A stretch of 64,000 nt of DNA from Methanolobus sp. (GCF_016278365.1 NZ_JADQBZ010000011.1:142469-206468); one strand, 5' to 3'; positions 1-8,867 are shown, counted from the stretch's first letter. Program-made: numbers and translations. The notes: generated by a model not told the origin, from the sequence alone.

Positions 1-153
1 TATTACATCTTCTTCCGAGACCAGATCCCCTTTATAGAAATCCTCGGATATTGTTACACTGATATTCCCCTCTTTGAGGTTCTTTCCAAGCAGTTCTTCG
101 TCGCATACTGCAACAATGAAGCTTTCTCCAGCCCTGTGAATCTTAAGATACAT
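1..153 (-). CDS. DUF424 family protein (C-terminus cut by window edge)
   Basis: Read on the minus strand from the ATG at 153, the first 51 codons begin MYLKIHRAGESFIVAVCDEE and continue with a LLGKNLKEG segment without a stop to the window edge. This matches the N-terminus of the small archaeal DUF424 family, which has no firm biochemical role. It lies 13 bases downstream of the MCM gene in the same direction, so the two are probably co-transcribed. Only the N-terminal half is visible, and the family call rests on recognition of the opening motif. Confidence 0.75.
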   Translation of the reverse strand, partial: MYLKIHRAGESFIVAVCDEELLGKNLKEGNISVTISEDFYKGDLVSEEDVI

Positions 154-166
154 GAAATCACATCAG

Positions 167-2257
167 TTATACTACTTTTATATGATCGTTATCAGGCGTG
201 ACCAGATCTCCGGAGCGCCTCATTTTCGCTATAAGCTCCTCGGCATGCTGCCTATCAATCTGTTGAGCCTGGGCTTCAGCAAAGACTTCCTCCAGAGGTG
301 CCTTTCCCCCGGAATGTCTTTCACCCACTGCTTTAATGATTTCCCTAATGACTTTAATCTTATCCCTCTGGCTCTTGCTTGTACCCGAGGCGATAACATC
401 CACATCCAGAGCACCGGTATCAGGGTCAACACCTACCTGCTTAAGGCAGGCATAGACAATACGAGTGGTCTTCTTTGCATCATCAAGAGTAGCTACATTA
501 CTCAGTCTTACCCTGGCACGTGCTTCCGCAAGCCTGACAAGGGCCTCCAGCTGACGCGCTGTGACCGGCACCGGGGAATCCTTACCTTCACCCATTTTAC
601 GAAGATCCATATAGAACTTGACGAGATGCTCACGAGCAGCTTCTTCCATTATAGGATAGATGTGCCTTCTTGAGTATGCAACATACTTGCGCATCAGTTC
701 GGGATCGATATCCGGTTTCACGACTTCCATATGCTCATCGACGAGCTCCTGCGTGACCTTACTTGCCGGAATGTTCTTTCGCTGCTCTGAAAGTTCACCC
801 GCATAATGCGCTTTAAGGATATGTTTGGCAATCTTGGAGTCCATCTCCTCGTTAGGAGTATCAAGGAGCACGAATATCATGTCAAACCTGGACATGAGAG
901 CAGGTGGCATATTTATCTGCTGGGCTATGCCTTCATACCTGTCAAAGCGCCCATATTTAGGGTTTGCGGCGCCAAGCAATGCACATCGGGATTTGAGGGT
1001 TGCGATTATACCGGCCTTTGCGACACTTATGGTTTGCTGCTCCATGGCTTCGTGCAGGGCACTCTTATCCTCTGTGCTCATCTTGTCCATTTCATCAATT
1101 GCAGCAATACCCATGTCAGCCATTACAAGGGCACCTGCTTCCAATGTCCATCGGCCGTCACCCAGATCATCCTTGACCGCTGCTGCCGTCAGACCACTTG
1201 AGGAAGCGCTCTTACCGGATGCAAACACACCCCTTGGAGCAAGCTTCACCATATAACGCAGCATCTGACTTTTTGCAACACCCGGATCACCCACGAACAA
1301 CATATGAATGTCGCCACGAACCCTGGAACCGTCAGGAAGGTGTTTCGCCACACCTGAAAAGAGCTGCAGTGAGAGGGCTTCTTTCACATCATCATAACCA
1401 TAGATGGAAGGAGCTATCGATTTAATGATCTTCTCATATATTTCGGGATTGCGACTTAATTCCCTGATCTGCTCCTCCTCTTCAGGTGTTATTTCAAGTT
1501 CATCGAACTCCTGATCCATGTATTCCAGTGCATTGGCATGCAACACCAGGTCATAGAAAGGAGACTTTCCTTCCCTTGTTGTCCGCTGGTGAGAGCGGAG
1601 CACACCGTTGATGATAACCCGGTCTCCCGGCTTGACGATTCCAGCAAGGTCATCCTCCACATCCACATCCAGGCTCTGAGGCTGTGTGCCCCCCCGGAGA
1701 TTCTCGGGAGATTCCTGGATCTGCAGTTTCTGGGCATCGATAAAGACCGATTCGTTGATATCAAGCTTAAAAGGGCCTTTCCTGCCACAAGTGTCATTCT
1801 CGCATTCAAGAGGTTCCACGAACTTCAGCTCAGTCTGAGGTATCCTTGTGACATGCTCGCAGCGCATGCATTTGAAGGCTGCATCGACGATTTTTGGACG
1901 GACCTCCGTTGCCTTACGAACCATGCCCTCTATTGCGACAAGCTGCAACAGGTGTTTGCTTCTTAGATCCCTGTTGGGAACCTTGTTCGGTATCCTGATA
2001 AAGCGGACCTTGGCATTGTCCAGTGACTTCTCGATAGGAAGATCGATGTTCTGGAGTGCACTATCTGCACAGGGTATGACTTCATCCGGCTGCATGAGCA
2101 GTTCATCCGCAAGCTCCCTGTCAAATATCTCAAGGTCGGAAAAATCAACATAAATGCTGCGCTGGTCAGGATACTCGTTTGCAAGCTGGAGAATGCTATC
2201 CCAGTAATATTTTTTTAGAAAAGTCCTGAACTTTTCGTCCCACTTACCTTCAGTCAT
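167..2257 (-). CDS. mcm: Replicative DNA helicase MCM
   Basis: A 696-residue minichromosome maintenance protein, the hexameric 3'-5' helicase that unwinds DNA at archaeal replication forks. The N-terminal domain carries a zinc site (C130, C133, C152, C157) and an OB-fold region. The AAA+ core has Walker A GDPGVAKS near 323-330, Walker B AAIDEMD with D388 and E389, the sensor region GAANPKYGRFD, and the arginine finger in MSRFD near residue 457. A winged-helix-like tail follows from about residue 620. The length is normal and there is no intein. The ATG start gives the expected N-terminus. It is followed after 13 bases by the DUF424 gene and preceded by a 77-base gap with no clear hairpin. Confidence 0.97.
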   Translation of the reverse strand: MTEGKWDEKFRTFLKKYYWDSILQLANEYPDQRSIYVDFSDLEIFDRELADELLMQPDEVIPCADSALQNIDLPIEKSLDNAKVRFIRIPNKVPNRDLRSKHLLQLVAIEGMVRKATEVRPKIVDAAFKCMRCEHVTRIPQTELKFVEPLECENDTCGRKGPFKLDINESVFIDAQKLQIQESPENLRGGTQPQSLDVDVEDDLAGIVKPGDRVIINGVLRSHQRTTREGKSPFYDLVLHANALEYMDQEFDELEITPEEEEQIRELSRNPEIYEKIIKSIAPSIYGYDDVKEALSLQLFSGVAKHLPDGSRVRGDIHMLFVGDPGVAKSQMLRYMVKLAPRGVFASGKSASSSGLTAAAVKDDLGDGRWTLEAGALVMADMGIAAIDEMDKMSTEDKSALHEAMEQQTISVAKAGIIATLKSRCALLGAANPKYGRFDRYEGIAQQINMPPALMSRFDMIFVLLDTPNEEMDSKIAKHILKAHYAGELSEQRKNIPASKVTQELVDEHMEVVKPDIDPELMRKYVAYSRRHIYPIMEEAAREHLVKFYMDLRKMGEGKDSPVPVTARQLEALVRLAEARARVRLSNVATLDDAKKTTRIVYACLKQVGVDPDTGALDVDVIASGTSKSQRDKIKVIREIIKAVGERHSGGKAPLEEVFAEAQAQQIDRQHAEELIAKMRRSGDLVTPDNDHIKVV

Positions 2258-2334
2258 GTTTTACACAAATATATAAGCGTTATAAATCAAGTCGATGCAA
2301 GATATACTTAAAGTAATATGAATATTTCGAAACA

Positions 2335-3048
2335 CTATTCAGTATCGCCCATAGTGGAAAGATTGCGCTGAACACGCCTCAAAACACCCCTTAAGGTCTG
2401 TACTTCCCGTTCTAATAAGACAGCCCTCCCGAATATCCTTTTTAGCATGAGTTTGGTCTTTTCTTTTTTATGTACAGGGTATTGGATATCATCAAGAAGT
2501 TCAAATAGATGCTCGTATAAAAGATGAAGATCAGAAGCTTCAGCAAGCCTGTTCTCTCCCGCCTTGATATCACTCAGTTCGTAGAGGACGACTGCGACTG
2601 CATGCGACATGTTCATCACGGGGTAGATATCCGATGTAGGAATGGTCATTATCATGTCACACATCTTCAACTCCTCTCTGCTGAAGCCATGGTCCTCCCT
2701 GCCAAAAAGCACAGCCACAGTTCCCTGGGTACCTGACAGACGGGTTTTTATCTCACGAGGCGAATATGCAGGGACCCTCAGATGAAGGTCAAAAGCCACA
2801 CCCGCGATGCCAGTTGTTCCTATGACAATACTGGCACCATCAACCGCTTCCTCCAGTGAGTCAACGATTGTAGCACCCTGAAGTAAATCCCACGCATGAG
2901 AAGACATGGCCCTTGATTCGACTTCCAGTTTACATGGATTCACAAGTACAAGCTCAGAAAAGCCGAAGTTCTTCATCGCACGGGCAACAGAACCTACATT
3001 CCCCTGGTAAAGGGGTTCCACAAGAACTACTCTGACATCAATAGACAT
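2335..3048 (-). CDS. trmJ: SPOUT-class RNA 2'-O-methyltransferase, TrmJ-like
   Basis: A 237-residue SPOUT methyltransferase. The opening EPLYQGNVGSVARAMKNFGF, the central LFGREDHGFSREEL and the C-terminal IPTSDIYPVMNMSHAVAVVL are the three motifs that build the trefoil-knot SAM site in TrmH/TrmJ proteins. TrmJ methylates the ribose of nucleotide 32 in several tRNAs. The archaeal length fits, with a short C-terminal helical extension (about residues 160-237). It could act on another tRNA or rRNA position, since specificity cannot be read from sequence. It is upstream of mcm on the same strand, with a separating gap of 77 bases. Confidence 0.88.
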   Translation of the reverse strand: MSIDVRVVLVEPLYQGNVGSVARAMKNFGFSELVLVNPCKLEVESRAMSSHAWDLLQGATIVDSLEEAVDGASIVIGTTGIAGVAFDLHLRVPAYSPREIKTRLSGTQGTVAVLFGREDHGFSREELKMCDMIMTIPTSDIYPVMNMSHAVAVVLYELSDIKAGENRLAEASDLHLLYEHLFELLDDIQYPVHKKEKTKLMLKRIFGRAVLLEREVQTLRGVLRRVQRNLSTMGDTE

Positions 3049-3239
3049 ATTTTACAACTGTATCCGGTTTAGATTTCTTATAGTGCTACCTGCATATAAG
3101 TGTAATCGGACAGGAAAGCAGAGTGGCTTAAAAATGCCTGTGCTTCAAATCCTTTTTGAAGACCCAGCCGCCTGCTGCATATATTTTTAATGCAAATCTT
3201 TAAATAATATCGTTACCACACTCATGCAAACCAAACCGG

Positions 3240-3253
3240 TTACTTATAAGTAA
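3240..3253 (+). promoter_or_regulatory. 14-bp palindrome containing a TATA box, upstream of hdrED
   Basis: TTACTTATAAGTAA is a perfect palindrome whose centre is a TATA-like core. Transcription starting about 26 bases downstream would give a leader of about 47 bases ending in the AGGAG ribosome site at 3306-3310, just before the hdrE ATG at 3320. A second TATA-like run (tttatata, 3290-3297) is too close to the start codon to leave room for that ribosome site. The palindrome could be an operator or simply a symmetric TATA box. Confidence 0.45.
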
Positions 3254-3319
3254 AAACCAATCCCGATTCTAAAAGTATGATAGTAATAATTTATATAGAT
3301 ATATCAGGAGAAGATTAAA

Positions 3320-4111
3320 ATGGATTATTTTGCCGGCGTATCCGACGCTTTAAGACTTACATTTGTTCAGGTTATGATAATGGCTAACCTGTCCATCGGT
3401 ATTTTCATTATTGGAATGTATATAAACCTGAAAAAATGGGGCATGGGCTCCACGGGTTACGGGCAGGAGCCATCTGGCAGCATCTTCGCTTTCCCCAGGA
3501 TGCTTGCCCAGCAAATGAGTGAACATGCACACGTGCATAATCAGTCCGTCCTGGAAACCTTTGTCCTTGATATTCTCTTCCAGAGAAGAATACTGAGAAG
3601 AAGCCCCCTGAGATGGTTCATGCACTTTACCATCTTCTTTGGATGGATGGCACTCTTTGTGCTCTCACTTGCTATGTTCGCAGTTGAAATGGTACACCTG
3701 ATATCCGCACAACTCGGAGTTCACGCCCTGCCGGAATTTCTTTCCCCGGAAATCTTCAGAGAATTGCTCGCAGTTCCAAACGACATCTTCAGTTACATAT
3801 TGCTTACAGGTATCATAATAGCAATATACAGGAGACTGTTCGTTGCCAAGGTAAGGGAATCAACCATTGCTTACGATTCCATCCTTCTCATAGGCCTTAC
3901 AGTCATCACCATCTCAGGATTTGTTGCAGACGGAATAAGGACTGGAAGATTCTGGGGATTTGGCATTGAAGACCCAAACCTGGCACCTCCAATGGCCCTA
4001 TTCCACGTAGTAATATCACTGCTTTTCTGTATCGCATATATACCATTCAGTAAATACATACATATGATTGCAATACCGCTTGCACTCCTTGCGAACAAAG
4101 GAGGAGAATAA
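3320..4111 (+). CDS. hdrE: Heterodisulfide reductase cytochrome b subunit HdrE
   Basis: A 263-residue integral membrane cytochrome b that takes electrons from methanophenazine and passes them to HdrD to reduce CoM-S-S-CoB, generating proton motive force. About five membrane segments are visible, near residues 13-33, 97-125, 155-172, 185-205 and 222-255. Histidines placed to ligate haem include those in RWFMHFTIFFGW, LFHVVIS and KYIHMI. The start is the ATG at 3320 with an AGGAG ribosome site 9 bases upstream. HdrD begins 3 bases after the stop, and its ribosome site lies in the last codons of hdrE, so the two are translated as a coupled pair. The presence of HdrDE restricts the host to methanogens with cytochromes. 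Confidence 0.95.
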   Translation: MDYFAGVSDALRLTFVQVMIMANLSIGIFIIGMYINLKKWGMGSTGYGQEPSGSIFAFPRMLAQQMSEHAHVHNQSVLETFVLDILFQRRILRRSPLRWFMHFTIFFGWMALFVLSLAMFAVEMVHLISAQLGVHALPEFLSPEIFRELLAVPNDIFSYILLTGIIIAIYRRLFVAKVRESTIAYDSILLIGLTVITISGFVADGIRTGRFWGFGIEDPNLAPPMALFHVVISLLFCIAYIPFSKYIHMIAIPLALLANKGGE

Positions 4112-4114
4112 ATA

Positions 4115-5362
4115 ATGGCAAAGCGAGAACCTTCAGTTAATACACAGAACTTAACAGCTGTCCAGATAATGGAACTTGACTCCTGCAGCAGATGCGGAGA
4201 ATGCGTGAACTGGTGTCCCACATACGATGCATCAGCACAGGACCCGGGGCTTGCACCAAGGGACAAGATCCTCAGATGGAGAGAATTCATGAACAAGTCC
4301 TACGGACTTCGTGCAAGGCTCTTCGGACCAAAAGAGATACCAGAGGAAGACATCGAGAAATTCAAGGATGACGTATACAAATGCACAACCTGCGGGATGT
4401 GTGCAACAGTCTGTGAATCCGCGATCAATACTGTTGAACTCTGGGAGTCAATGCGTGCAAACCTTGTAAAGCGTGGCAACGGCCCATACGGAAAACAAGG
4501 AATGTTCATCAAGCTCATTGCAGAATACAAGAACCCCTACATGGCAAACAATGCCGACAGAGTCAACTGGTTCCCCAAGGATATAAAGGTCGAGGACAAA
4601 GCTGAGGTACTCTACTTCGGAGGATGCACTGCAGAACTCAAGCAAAGGAAACTTGCCCTGGCAACAGCACGCGTGCTTAACAAGCTTGGTATCAAGTTCA
4701 CGATGCTTGGAGAAGATGAGATTTGCTGCGGTTCAGCACTTATCAGGACCGGGCAGTACTTCATCAACGACACCGCAAAAGTGAATGCCCAGAAGAACAT
4801 CGACAACATCAAGGCAAAGGGAGCAAAGACTGTACTTTACGCATGTGCAGGATGTTACAGAGCCTCTCTGATAGACTGGCCAAGGCTCACTGGTAAGAAA
4901 CTTCCGTTCAAAGTAGTTCACATCACCCAGTTCCTGCAGGACCTCATTGAAAAGGGAGAGATCCAGTGGGAGAAGTCCATCGACAAGAAGGTCACATATC
5001 ACGACCCATGCCACCTTGGACGCCATGTCGGAGTATTCGAGCCACCCAGGGCTGTGCTGAAGAGCATACCGGGTATCGAGTTCATTGAAATGGAAAGAAT
5101 CGAAGAGAACCAGCGCTGCTGTGGAGCAGGAGGCGGAGTAAAGGCCGGTGTTCCTGACCTTGCAATGGGCGTTGCAAAGACAAGGGTTGAAGATGCTCTT
5201 GAAACCGAAGCAGATCTGTTGTCAAGCGCCTGTCCATTCTGTAAGAGAAACCTCAGCGATGGCAGGGATGCACTTGGTGCAAAGCAGCTTGAAGTTGAAG
5301 ACGTTGTGGTCCTTGTTGCAGAAGCAATGGGAATAGACCTTAGCGACGCACCAAAAGAGTGA
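4115..5362 (+). CDS. hdrD: Heterodisulfide reductase catalytic subunit HdrD
   Basis: A 415-residue iron-sulfur protein that reduces CoM-S-S-CoB at the membrane, using electrons from HdrE. The N-terminus has two four-cysteine cluster motifs, [12 protein letters not shown] near residue 24 and [12 protein letters not shown] near 90. Two CCG domains follow. The first contains [16 protein letters not shown] and CAGCYRAS. The second contains [18 protein letters not shown] and SACPFCKR; these ligate the non-cubane [4Fe-4S] sites. The length is normal for HdrD. The TGA stop lies inside the terminator hairpin at 5355-5375. Confidence 0.96.
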   Translation: MAKREPSVNTQNLTAVQIMELDSCSRCGECVNWCPTYDASAQDPGLAPRDKILRWREFMNKSYGLRARLFGPKEIPEEDIEKFKDDVYKCTTCGMCATVCESAINTVELWESMRANLVKRGNGPYGKQGMFIKLIAEYKNPYMANNADRVNWFPKDIKVEDKAEVLYFGGCTAELKQRKLALATARVLNKLGIKFTMLGEDEICCGSALIRTGQYFINDTAKVNAQKNIDNIKAKGAKTVLYACAGCYRASLIDWPRLTGKKLPFKVVHITQFLQDLIEKGEIQWEKSIDKKVTYHDPCHLGRHVGVFEPPRAVLKSIPGIEFIEMERIEENQRCCGAGGGVKAGVPDLAMGVAKTRVEDALETEADLLSSACPFCKRNLSDGRDALGAKQLEVEDVVVLVAEAMGIDLSDAPKE

Positions 5363-5382
5363 TTTATTCACTCTTATTTTTT
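5355..5382 (+). terminator. Hairpin terminator of the hdrED operon
   Basis: A perfect 8-bp stem AAGAGTGA / TCACTCTT with a 5-base loop (TTTAT) is followed by ATTTTTT. The hdrD stop codon (5360-5362) is part of the left arm. The form is like an intrinsic terminator, and it separates hdrED from the DUF116 genes. Confidence 0.75.
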
Positions 5383-5438
5383 ACTGTAACTTTTTGAGGA
5401 TAACCTAAATATAATATTTTTTCCCATTTTGCCTACAT

Positions 5439-6077
5439 ATGGAAATTCCCTACGAGATACTCGGAAAAGTCTTCATTGCCATTGCTCTGCTTGCAATAGC
5501 AGGGATAATAATAGCACTCCTGCTAGGAGCGTACAGTTTCAGAAAGCATAGAATGCTTTTTCCGAATTTCATATTATTCATCCTTTACATGTTCTACGGC
5601 CCGGCCAAGATAATCTGCCGCGTTTTCAAAATTAAGGAAACGCTTGTTGATGAGATACTGGTCGAGGTGCGCAATGCTGTGATGCTTGAAAAATTCAAAA
5701 ACATAAAAGGCAAACGCGTCATATTCCTACCCCAGTGTATGCGCCATCCTAAATGCAAAGCCCGCTGTGACCCTATAATCGGATACGAATGCAAGATGTG
5801 CGGCCTTTGTGACATAGGCATCATCTGTAAAGCTGCGTTGAAACACAATTTCGAAGTTTATGTAATACCAGGGGGTAGCTTTGTGAAGAAAATCATAAAG
5901 ACCCAGCAACCTGACAGCTGCATAGGAGTAGCCTGTTATCCTGAGCTATCGGAGTCAATGCAGGGAGCTTCACCTTTTATGGTAGTACAGGGAATATCCC
6001 TGATTCGCGACGGGTGTTTCGATACAAAAGTTGATGTTGAGGAAGTAATCAGGAAGATGGAGGAATGCAATGTATAG
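5439..6077 (+). CDS. DUF116 domain membrane protein (first of a pair)
   Basis: A 212-residue protein with an N-terminal membrane segment (residues 10-30, rich in I, A and L), a second hydrophobic stretch near 40-55, and a cysteine-rich domain. The cysteines sit in PQCMRHPKCKARC, YECKMCGLCDIGIIC and GVACYPEL, a pattern suggesting metal or Fe-S binding. This matches DUF116, a family frequent in methanogens with no proven function. Its last 8 bases overlap the start of a second DUF116 gene, so the pair is probably co-translated and may form a heteromer. It follows the hdrD terminator by about 57 bases. Confidence 0.8.
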   Translation: MEIPYEILGKVFIAIALLAIAGIIIALLLGAYSFRKHRMLFPNFILFILYMFYGPAKIICRVFKIKETLVDEILVEVRNAVMLEKFKNIKGKRVIFLPQCMRHPKCKARCDPIIGYECKMCGLCDIGIICKAALKHNFEVYVIPGGSFVKKIIKTQQPDSCIGVACYPELSESMQGASPFMVVQGISLIRDGCFDTKVDVEEVIRKMEECNV

Positions 6078-6702
6078 GCTTCTTGGTGAAATAATAACAA
6101 TTCTGATCGTCCTGTCAGTGCTTCTGGCAGGCATCGCCCTTGCGGTCAGCAGGATCAGCCTTAACAGACATGTATGGCTTGCAGGTTTCTTTGCAGAAGT
6201 TCTGGATTTTTTCTATCTGCCCCTGAAATTCTTCTTCTTCAAGTTATCGGATACGAGGATCCTTGATAAATGGATGGTATCCCTGAAAAACATTGCTAAC
6301 CAGAGCGCTTTTACACGGACGGAAAAGCGTATGATCATTGCACCTCATTGCATGCGTTTTCTCGAATGTCCTGCGTCCTCCACAAGGACCGGTATTCAGT
6401 GTGTGTCCTGCGGAAAATGTGTATTCTCAAAATTGAAAGAGGACGCTGCAAGGTATGGGTATAAACTCTACATAGTGACAGGCTCCTCATTTGTGAAGCA
6501 TGTACTAAAAGAGGAAAAATATGAAGGCGCCCTCCTGATAGCCTGCGATTACGAGTTGAATAAAGTGATGATGGGGCTGAAAGGGAAAGACATCGTCACA
6601 TACGGAATTCCGATGTATAGTGATGGATGTTTCAACACAGGAGTAGAATACGAGAAAGTACTTCAGGCACTGGAAATGTTTTCCCGTAATGCAAGTAATT
6701 GA
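6070..6702 (+). CDS. DUF116 domain membrane protein (second of a pair)
   Basis: A 210-residue paralogue of the preceding DUF116 protein. It has an N-terminal membrane helix (about residues 5-27) and a second hydrophobic region near 38-57. The cysteine pattern is reduced: APHCMRFLEC and CVSCGKC are kept, but the KARCDP cysteine of the partner is replaced (ECPASST), as is the later CDIGIIC cysteine. It keeps the C-terminal IACDYEL and SDGCFNTG positions. The start overlaps the upstream gene by 8 bases. It may be a subfunctionalised partner subunit; the role is unknown. Confidence 0.8.
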   Translation: MYRLLGEIITILIVLSVLLAGIALAVSRISLNRHVWLAGFFAEVLDFFYLPLKFFFFKLSDTRILDKWMVSLKNIANQSAFTRTEKRMIIAPHCMRFLECPASSTRTGIQCVSCGKCVFSKLKEDAARYGYKLYIVTGSSFVKHVLKEEKYEGALLIACDYELNKVMMGLKGKDIVTYGIPMYSDGCFNTGVEYEKVLQALEMFSRNASN

Positions 6703-6719
6703 TCAGCGGAGAAATTAAC

Positions 6720-7862
6720 ATGTTTGACCTTATCATTGTGGGCGGTGGTCCTGCAGGTACGGCTGCAGGAAGAGTGGCAGGTAAAATGGGATTGAAGACA
6801 TTATTGATAGAGAAGGCGTCCTTCCCACGATACAAGCCATGCGGGGGTGCCCTCTCTGAGCATGCAATGTCCTTTTTGGATTTTGAAATTCCCGAGGAGA
6901 TAATCGAAAAGGAAGTTTTCGGAGCCAGGATATGTTTCAGGGACCAGGTCATTGAACGTTCAAAAGATTATCGCCTCTCTGCTATTGTTACCCGCAGCAG
7001 ACTTGACAATTTCTTTCTTGAAAAGGCAAGGGAAACGGGGATAGAAGATATCACGGGGAAAAAGGTCATTGAGGTCTTAGATGAAGAGGACCATGTGACA
7101 GTCAGGACGGCGGAATCAACTTATGCAGCCAGATTCCTGATTCTGGCAACAGGATCGCAGGGGATGCTAAAGCATCATGTTCGCAGGAAAGACAGCAAGA
7201 AAGAATATGGCATATGTATGGTCGCAGAAGTGCCGGAAAGTAACGGGACAATTGACAGCTACATAAAAGACGCTGTAGAACTACGTTTTGGGGTTGCCGG
7301 CATGGGGTACGGATGGATATTCCCACACGATGGTTATTACTCGGTTGGTACCGGCGGTCTTGCAAATATGTTACCTGACCCAAGGGGCACTATCCAACAA
7401 TACCTTCAGGAGAACCATTTCGACGGAAGCTATAAACTTAATGGACATGTCATCCCATGCGGAGGCTACAAAAGGAATCTTGTCAAGGGCAGAATACTGC
7501 TGGTTGGCGATGCCGCCGGATTTGTGGATGCTTTCACAGGAGAAGGGCTTGCTTATGCCATTCGGTCAGGCCAGATAGCAGCAGAAATCGTGGCTGAGAC
7601 AATTATTTCCAGCCGGGGGCCGGAACATCTTAAAACTTATGAAAAGAGATGTTATTCCGAATTTGGAGAACATCTGAAATATTCCCTCTATTTCGCCAGC
7701 ATTATGCACCGGTTTTCGGAAAAGGCTTTCAGTATTTTTACACAGGAACCAAGAGTCATTGATAAATTTTTGGAAGTGGTTGCATTCAAAACCGACTACA
7801 AACAGTATATGAAATGGCTCCTTCTCAATTTTAAACCAGCTTGGATTGTGAAAAAAGGATAA
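6720..7862 (+). CDS. Geranylgeranyl reductase family flavoprotein
   Basis: An FAD-dependent reductase of the geranylgeranyl reductase family, about 380 residues from the ATG at 6720. The dinucleotide-binding motif LIIVGGGPAGTAAGR opens the protein, followed by the family signature YKPCGGALS with its redox-relevant cysteine, LILATGSQG, and the late FAD motif LLVGDAAGFVDAFTGEGLAYA. Members saturate isoprenoid chains of archaeal lipids or related quinones. I prefer the ATG at 6720 to the upstream TTG at 6699 because GGAG lies at 6708-6711. It follows the DUF116 pair. Whether the substrate is phospholipid or methanophenazine cannot be decided. Confidence 0.88.
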   Translation: MFDLIIVGGGPAGTAAGRVAGKMGLKTLLIEKASFPRYKPCGGALSEHAMSFLDFEIPEEIIEKEVFGARICFRDQVIERSKDYRLSAIVTRSRLDNFFLEKARETGIEDITGKKVIEVLDEEDHVTVRTAESTYAARFLILATGSQGMLKHHVRRKDSKKEYGICMVAEVPESNGTIDSYIKDAVELRFGVAGMGYGWIFPHDGYYSVGTGGLANMLPDPRGTIQQYLQENHFDGSYKLNGHVIPCGGYKRNLVKGRILLVGDAAGFVDAFTGEGLAYAIRSGQIAAEIVAETIISSRGPEHLKTYEKRCYSEFGEHLKYSLYFASIMHRFSEKAFSIFTQEPRVIDKFLEVVAFKTDYKQYMKWLLLNFKPAWIVKKG

Positions 7863-7865
7863 GGA

Positions 7866-8246
7866 TGTGAGTGAGGAGAATAAGCTCCCTTCTGTTGATG
7901 CAATACACTATCCTGCCTGGCAGGATAATGCGCTCTTGCGAGCTGCATTGACGGCATTCGGCTAAGCGTCATATACCGAGGGATGGTCTAAACACCCATT
8001 TACCCCTCCTGACTTGCACCCACGAGGATTCGCCGTTCCATCCGCATTCCACGCGACCTCAACCTCTCAGTATCACAGCATTAACATGGCGCGGTATCGT
8101 TTCTGTGCCAGCATGCAGTAAATGCATGAGTTGCATTGCAACTGCCCGGACTCTCGCCCGGTGCCCTTTACAGGCACTCGTGTGTTTAGATGGTGGGGAG
8201 ACTTTCCTCAGGCCAAAGGCCCGGCGGCCGTCCTTCCTCTCTCACT
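7866..8246 (-). ncRNA. rnpB: RNase P RNA
   Basis: Read on the minus strand from about 8245, the RNA has the landmarks of RNase P RNA. The 5' segment contains GAGGAAAGTCTCC, the conserved CR-I sequence, at about 8209-8197. An internal ACAGAAAC motif follows near 8118-8111, and the 3' part contains ACAGAAGGGAGCTTATTC at about 7903-7886, which corresponds to conserved region V. The ends pair: GTGAGAGAGGA at the 5' end matches TCCTCACTCAC at 7877-7867 with one mismatch, forming helix P1. The size is about 380 nt. The gene converges on the geranylgeranyl reductase gene, and the T-run that could end the RNA lies inside the last codons of that gene. Confidence 0.92.
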
Positions 8247-8270
8247 GGAATTAGGAAGATTCCGGTTAAG

Positions 8271-8280
8271 ATATATATAA
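8271..8280 (-). promoter_or_regulatory. TATA box of rnpB
   Basis: On the minus strand TTATATATAT is centred about 28 bases upstream of the P1 5' end at about 8246, the normal archaeal TATA-to-start distance. The rest of the gap to 8377 shows no gene. Confidence 0.65.
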
Positions 8281-8377
8281 CTGTCTCTCCCATTACAATC
8301 AACCCCATATTTGAGATAAAACATGCAATCATTTTTCACCAGACGCTGTCATCAACGTGACATTTTAGAAAAGTTTA

Positions 8378-8650
8378 TTGCACAGTAGATTTTACTTAAT
8401 AACTGGTGGTGTATTGCGATATAACAGATACCTTATAATGGGCGCTATCCTGCTCACTGCACTTATTCTTATTATGGCTGCTGACATATTCATGATCTCC
8501 CACCCCATATCAGGTTACATTCACTCAAGAAGTATAAGCGATACAAAAATAAGTTACTGGAGCGTGGCCATTGGAATGCTCCTACCACTTGCGATAGCGG
8601 TGCTTTACAGATTGGCAGGACAAAAAAAGAAAGAGACTGCTGACAGGTAA
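8378..8650 (+). CDS. Small two-helix membrane protein, unknown function
   Basis: At most 90 residues, with membrane helices near residues 20-40 (MGAILLTALILIMAADIFM) and 60-82 (YWSVAIGMLLPLAIAVLYRL) and a charged tail KKKETADR. No family is recognised. The start is uncertain: TTG at 8378 opens the frame, TTG at 8414 follows a GGTGGTG run, and ATG at 8438 begins right at the first helix. It is divergent from rnpB and convergent with the DUF1059 gene one base away. Both helices are well formed, which supports a real gene. Confidence 0.55.
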   Translation: MHSRFYLITGGVLRYNRYLIMGAILLTALILIMAADIFMISHPISGYIHSRSISDTKISYWSVAIGMLLPLAIAVLYRLAGQKKKETADR

Positions 8651-8651
8651 C

Positions 8652-8867
8652 TTAAAGCTTCAGGACGCCACACCCGCATCCCCGCCTGATAAGGAAATCC
8701 ATCTTGGTTTTGATCTCATCCTGGTGGAAATCAGAAAGCAGATCATACTCTTTTTTATGTTTATCCATTATATGCTGGAACATCTTTTCCTTGACTGTCT
8801 CCGGGTCATTGTCAATGACTATGAAGTCGTCATTAAATCCAAGATCCCTGCATTTCATTATGATCAC
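8652..8867 (-). CDS. DUF1059 family small protein
   Basis: A 71-residue protein with the DUF1059 opening MKCRDLGF followed by a DDFIVIDNDPETVKEKMFQH helix region, ending in a CGCG motif near the C-terminus (RRGCGCGVLKL). The family is small, soluble and without known function. The native start may be the second methionine (MKCRD) at 8858, since family members begin there. It lies downstream of the GDT1-type exporter on the same strand with an 85-base gap. Confidence 0.75.
   Translation of the reverse strand: MIIMKCRDLGFNDDFIVIDNDPETVKEKMFQHIMDKHKKEYDLLSDFHQDEIKTKMDFLIRRGCGCGVLKL

Noticed and set aside
3049-3239. Possible tRNA or guide RNA in the gap upstream of hdrE
   Set aside because: No cloverleaf, T-loop sequence or box motifs could be folded by eye; no tRNA was recognised anywhere in the window.
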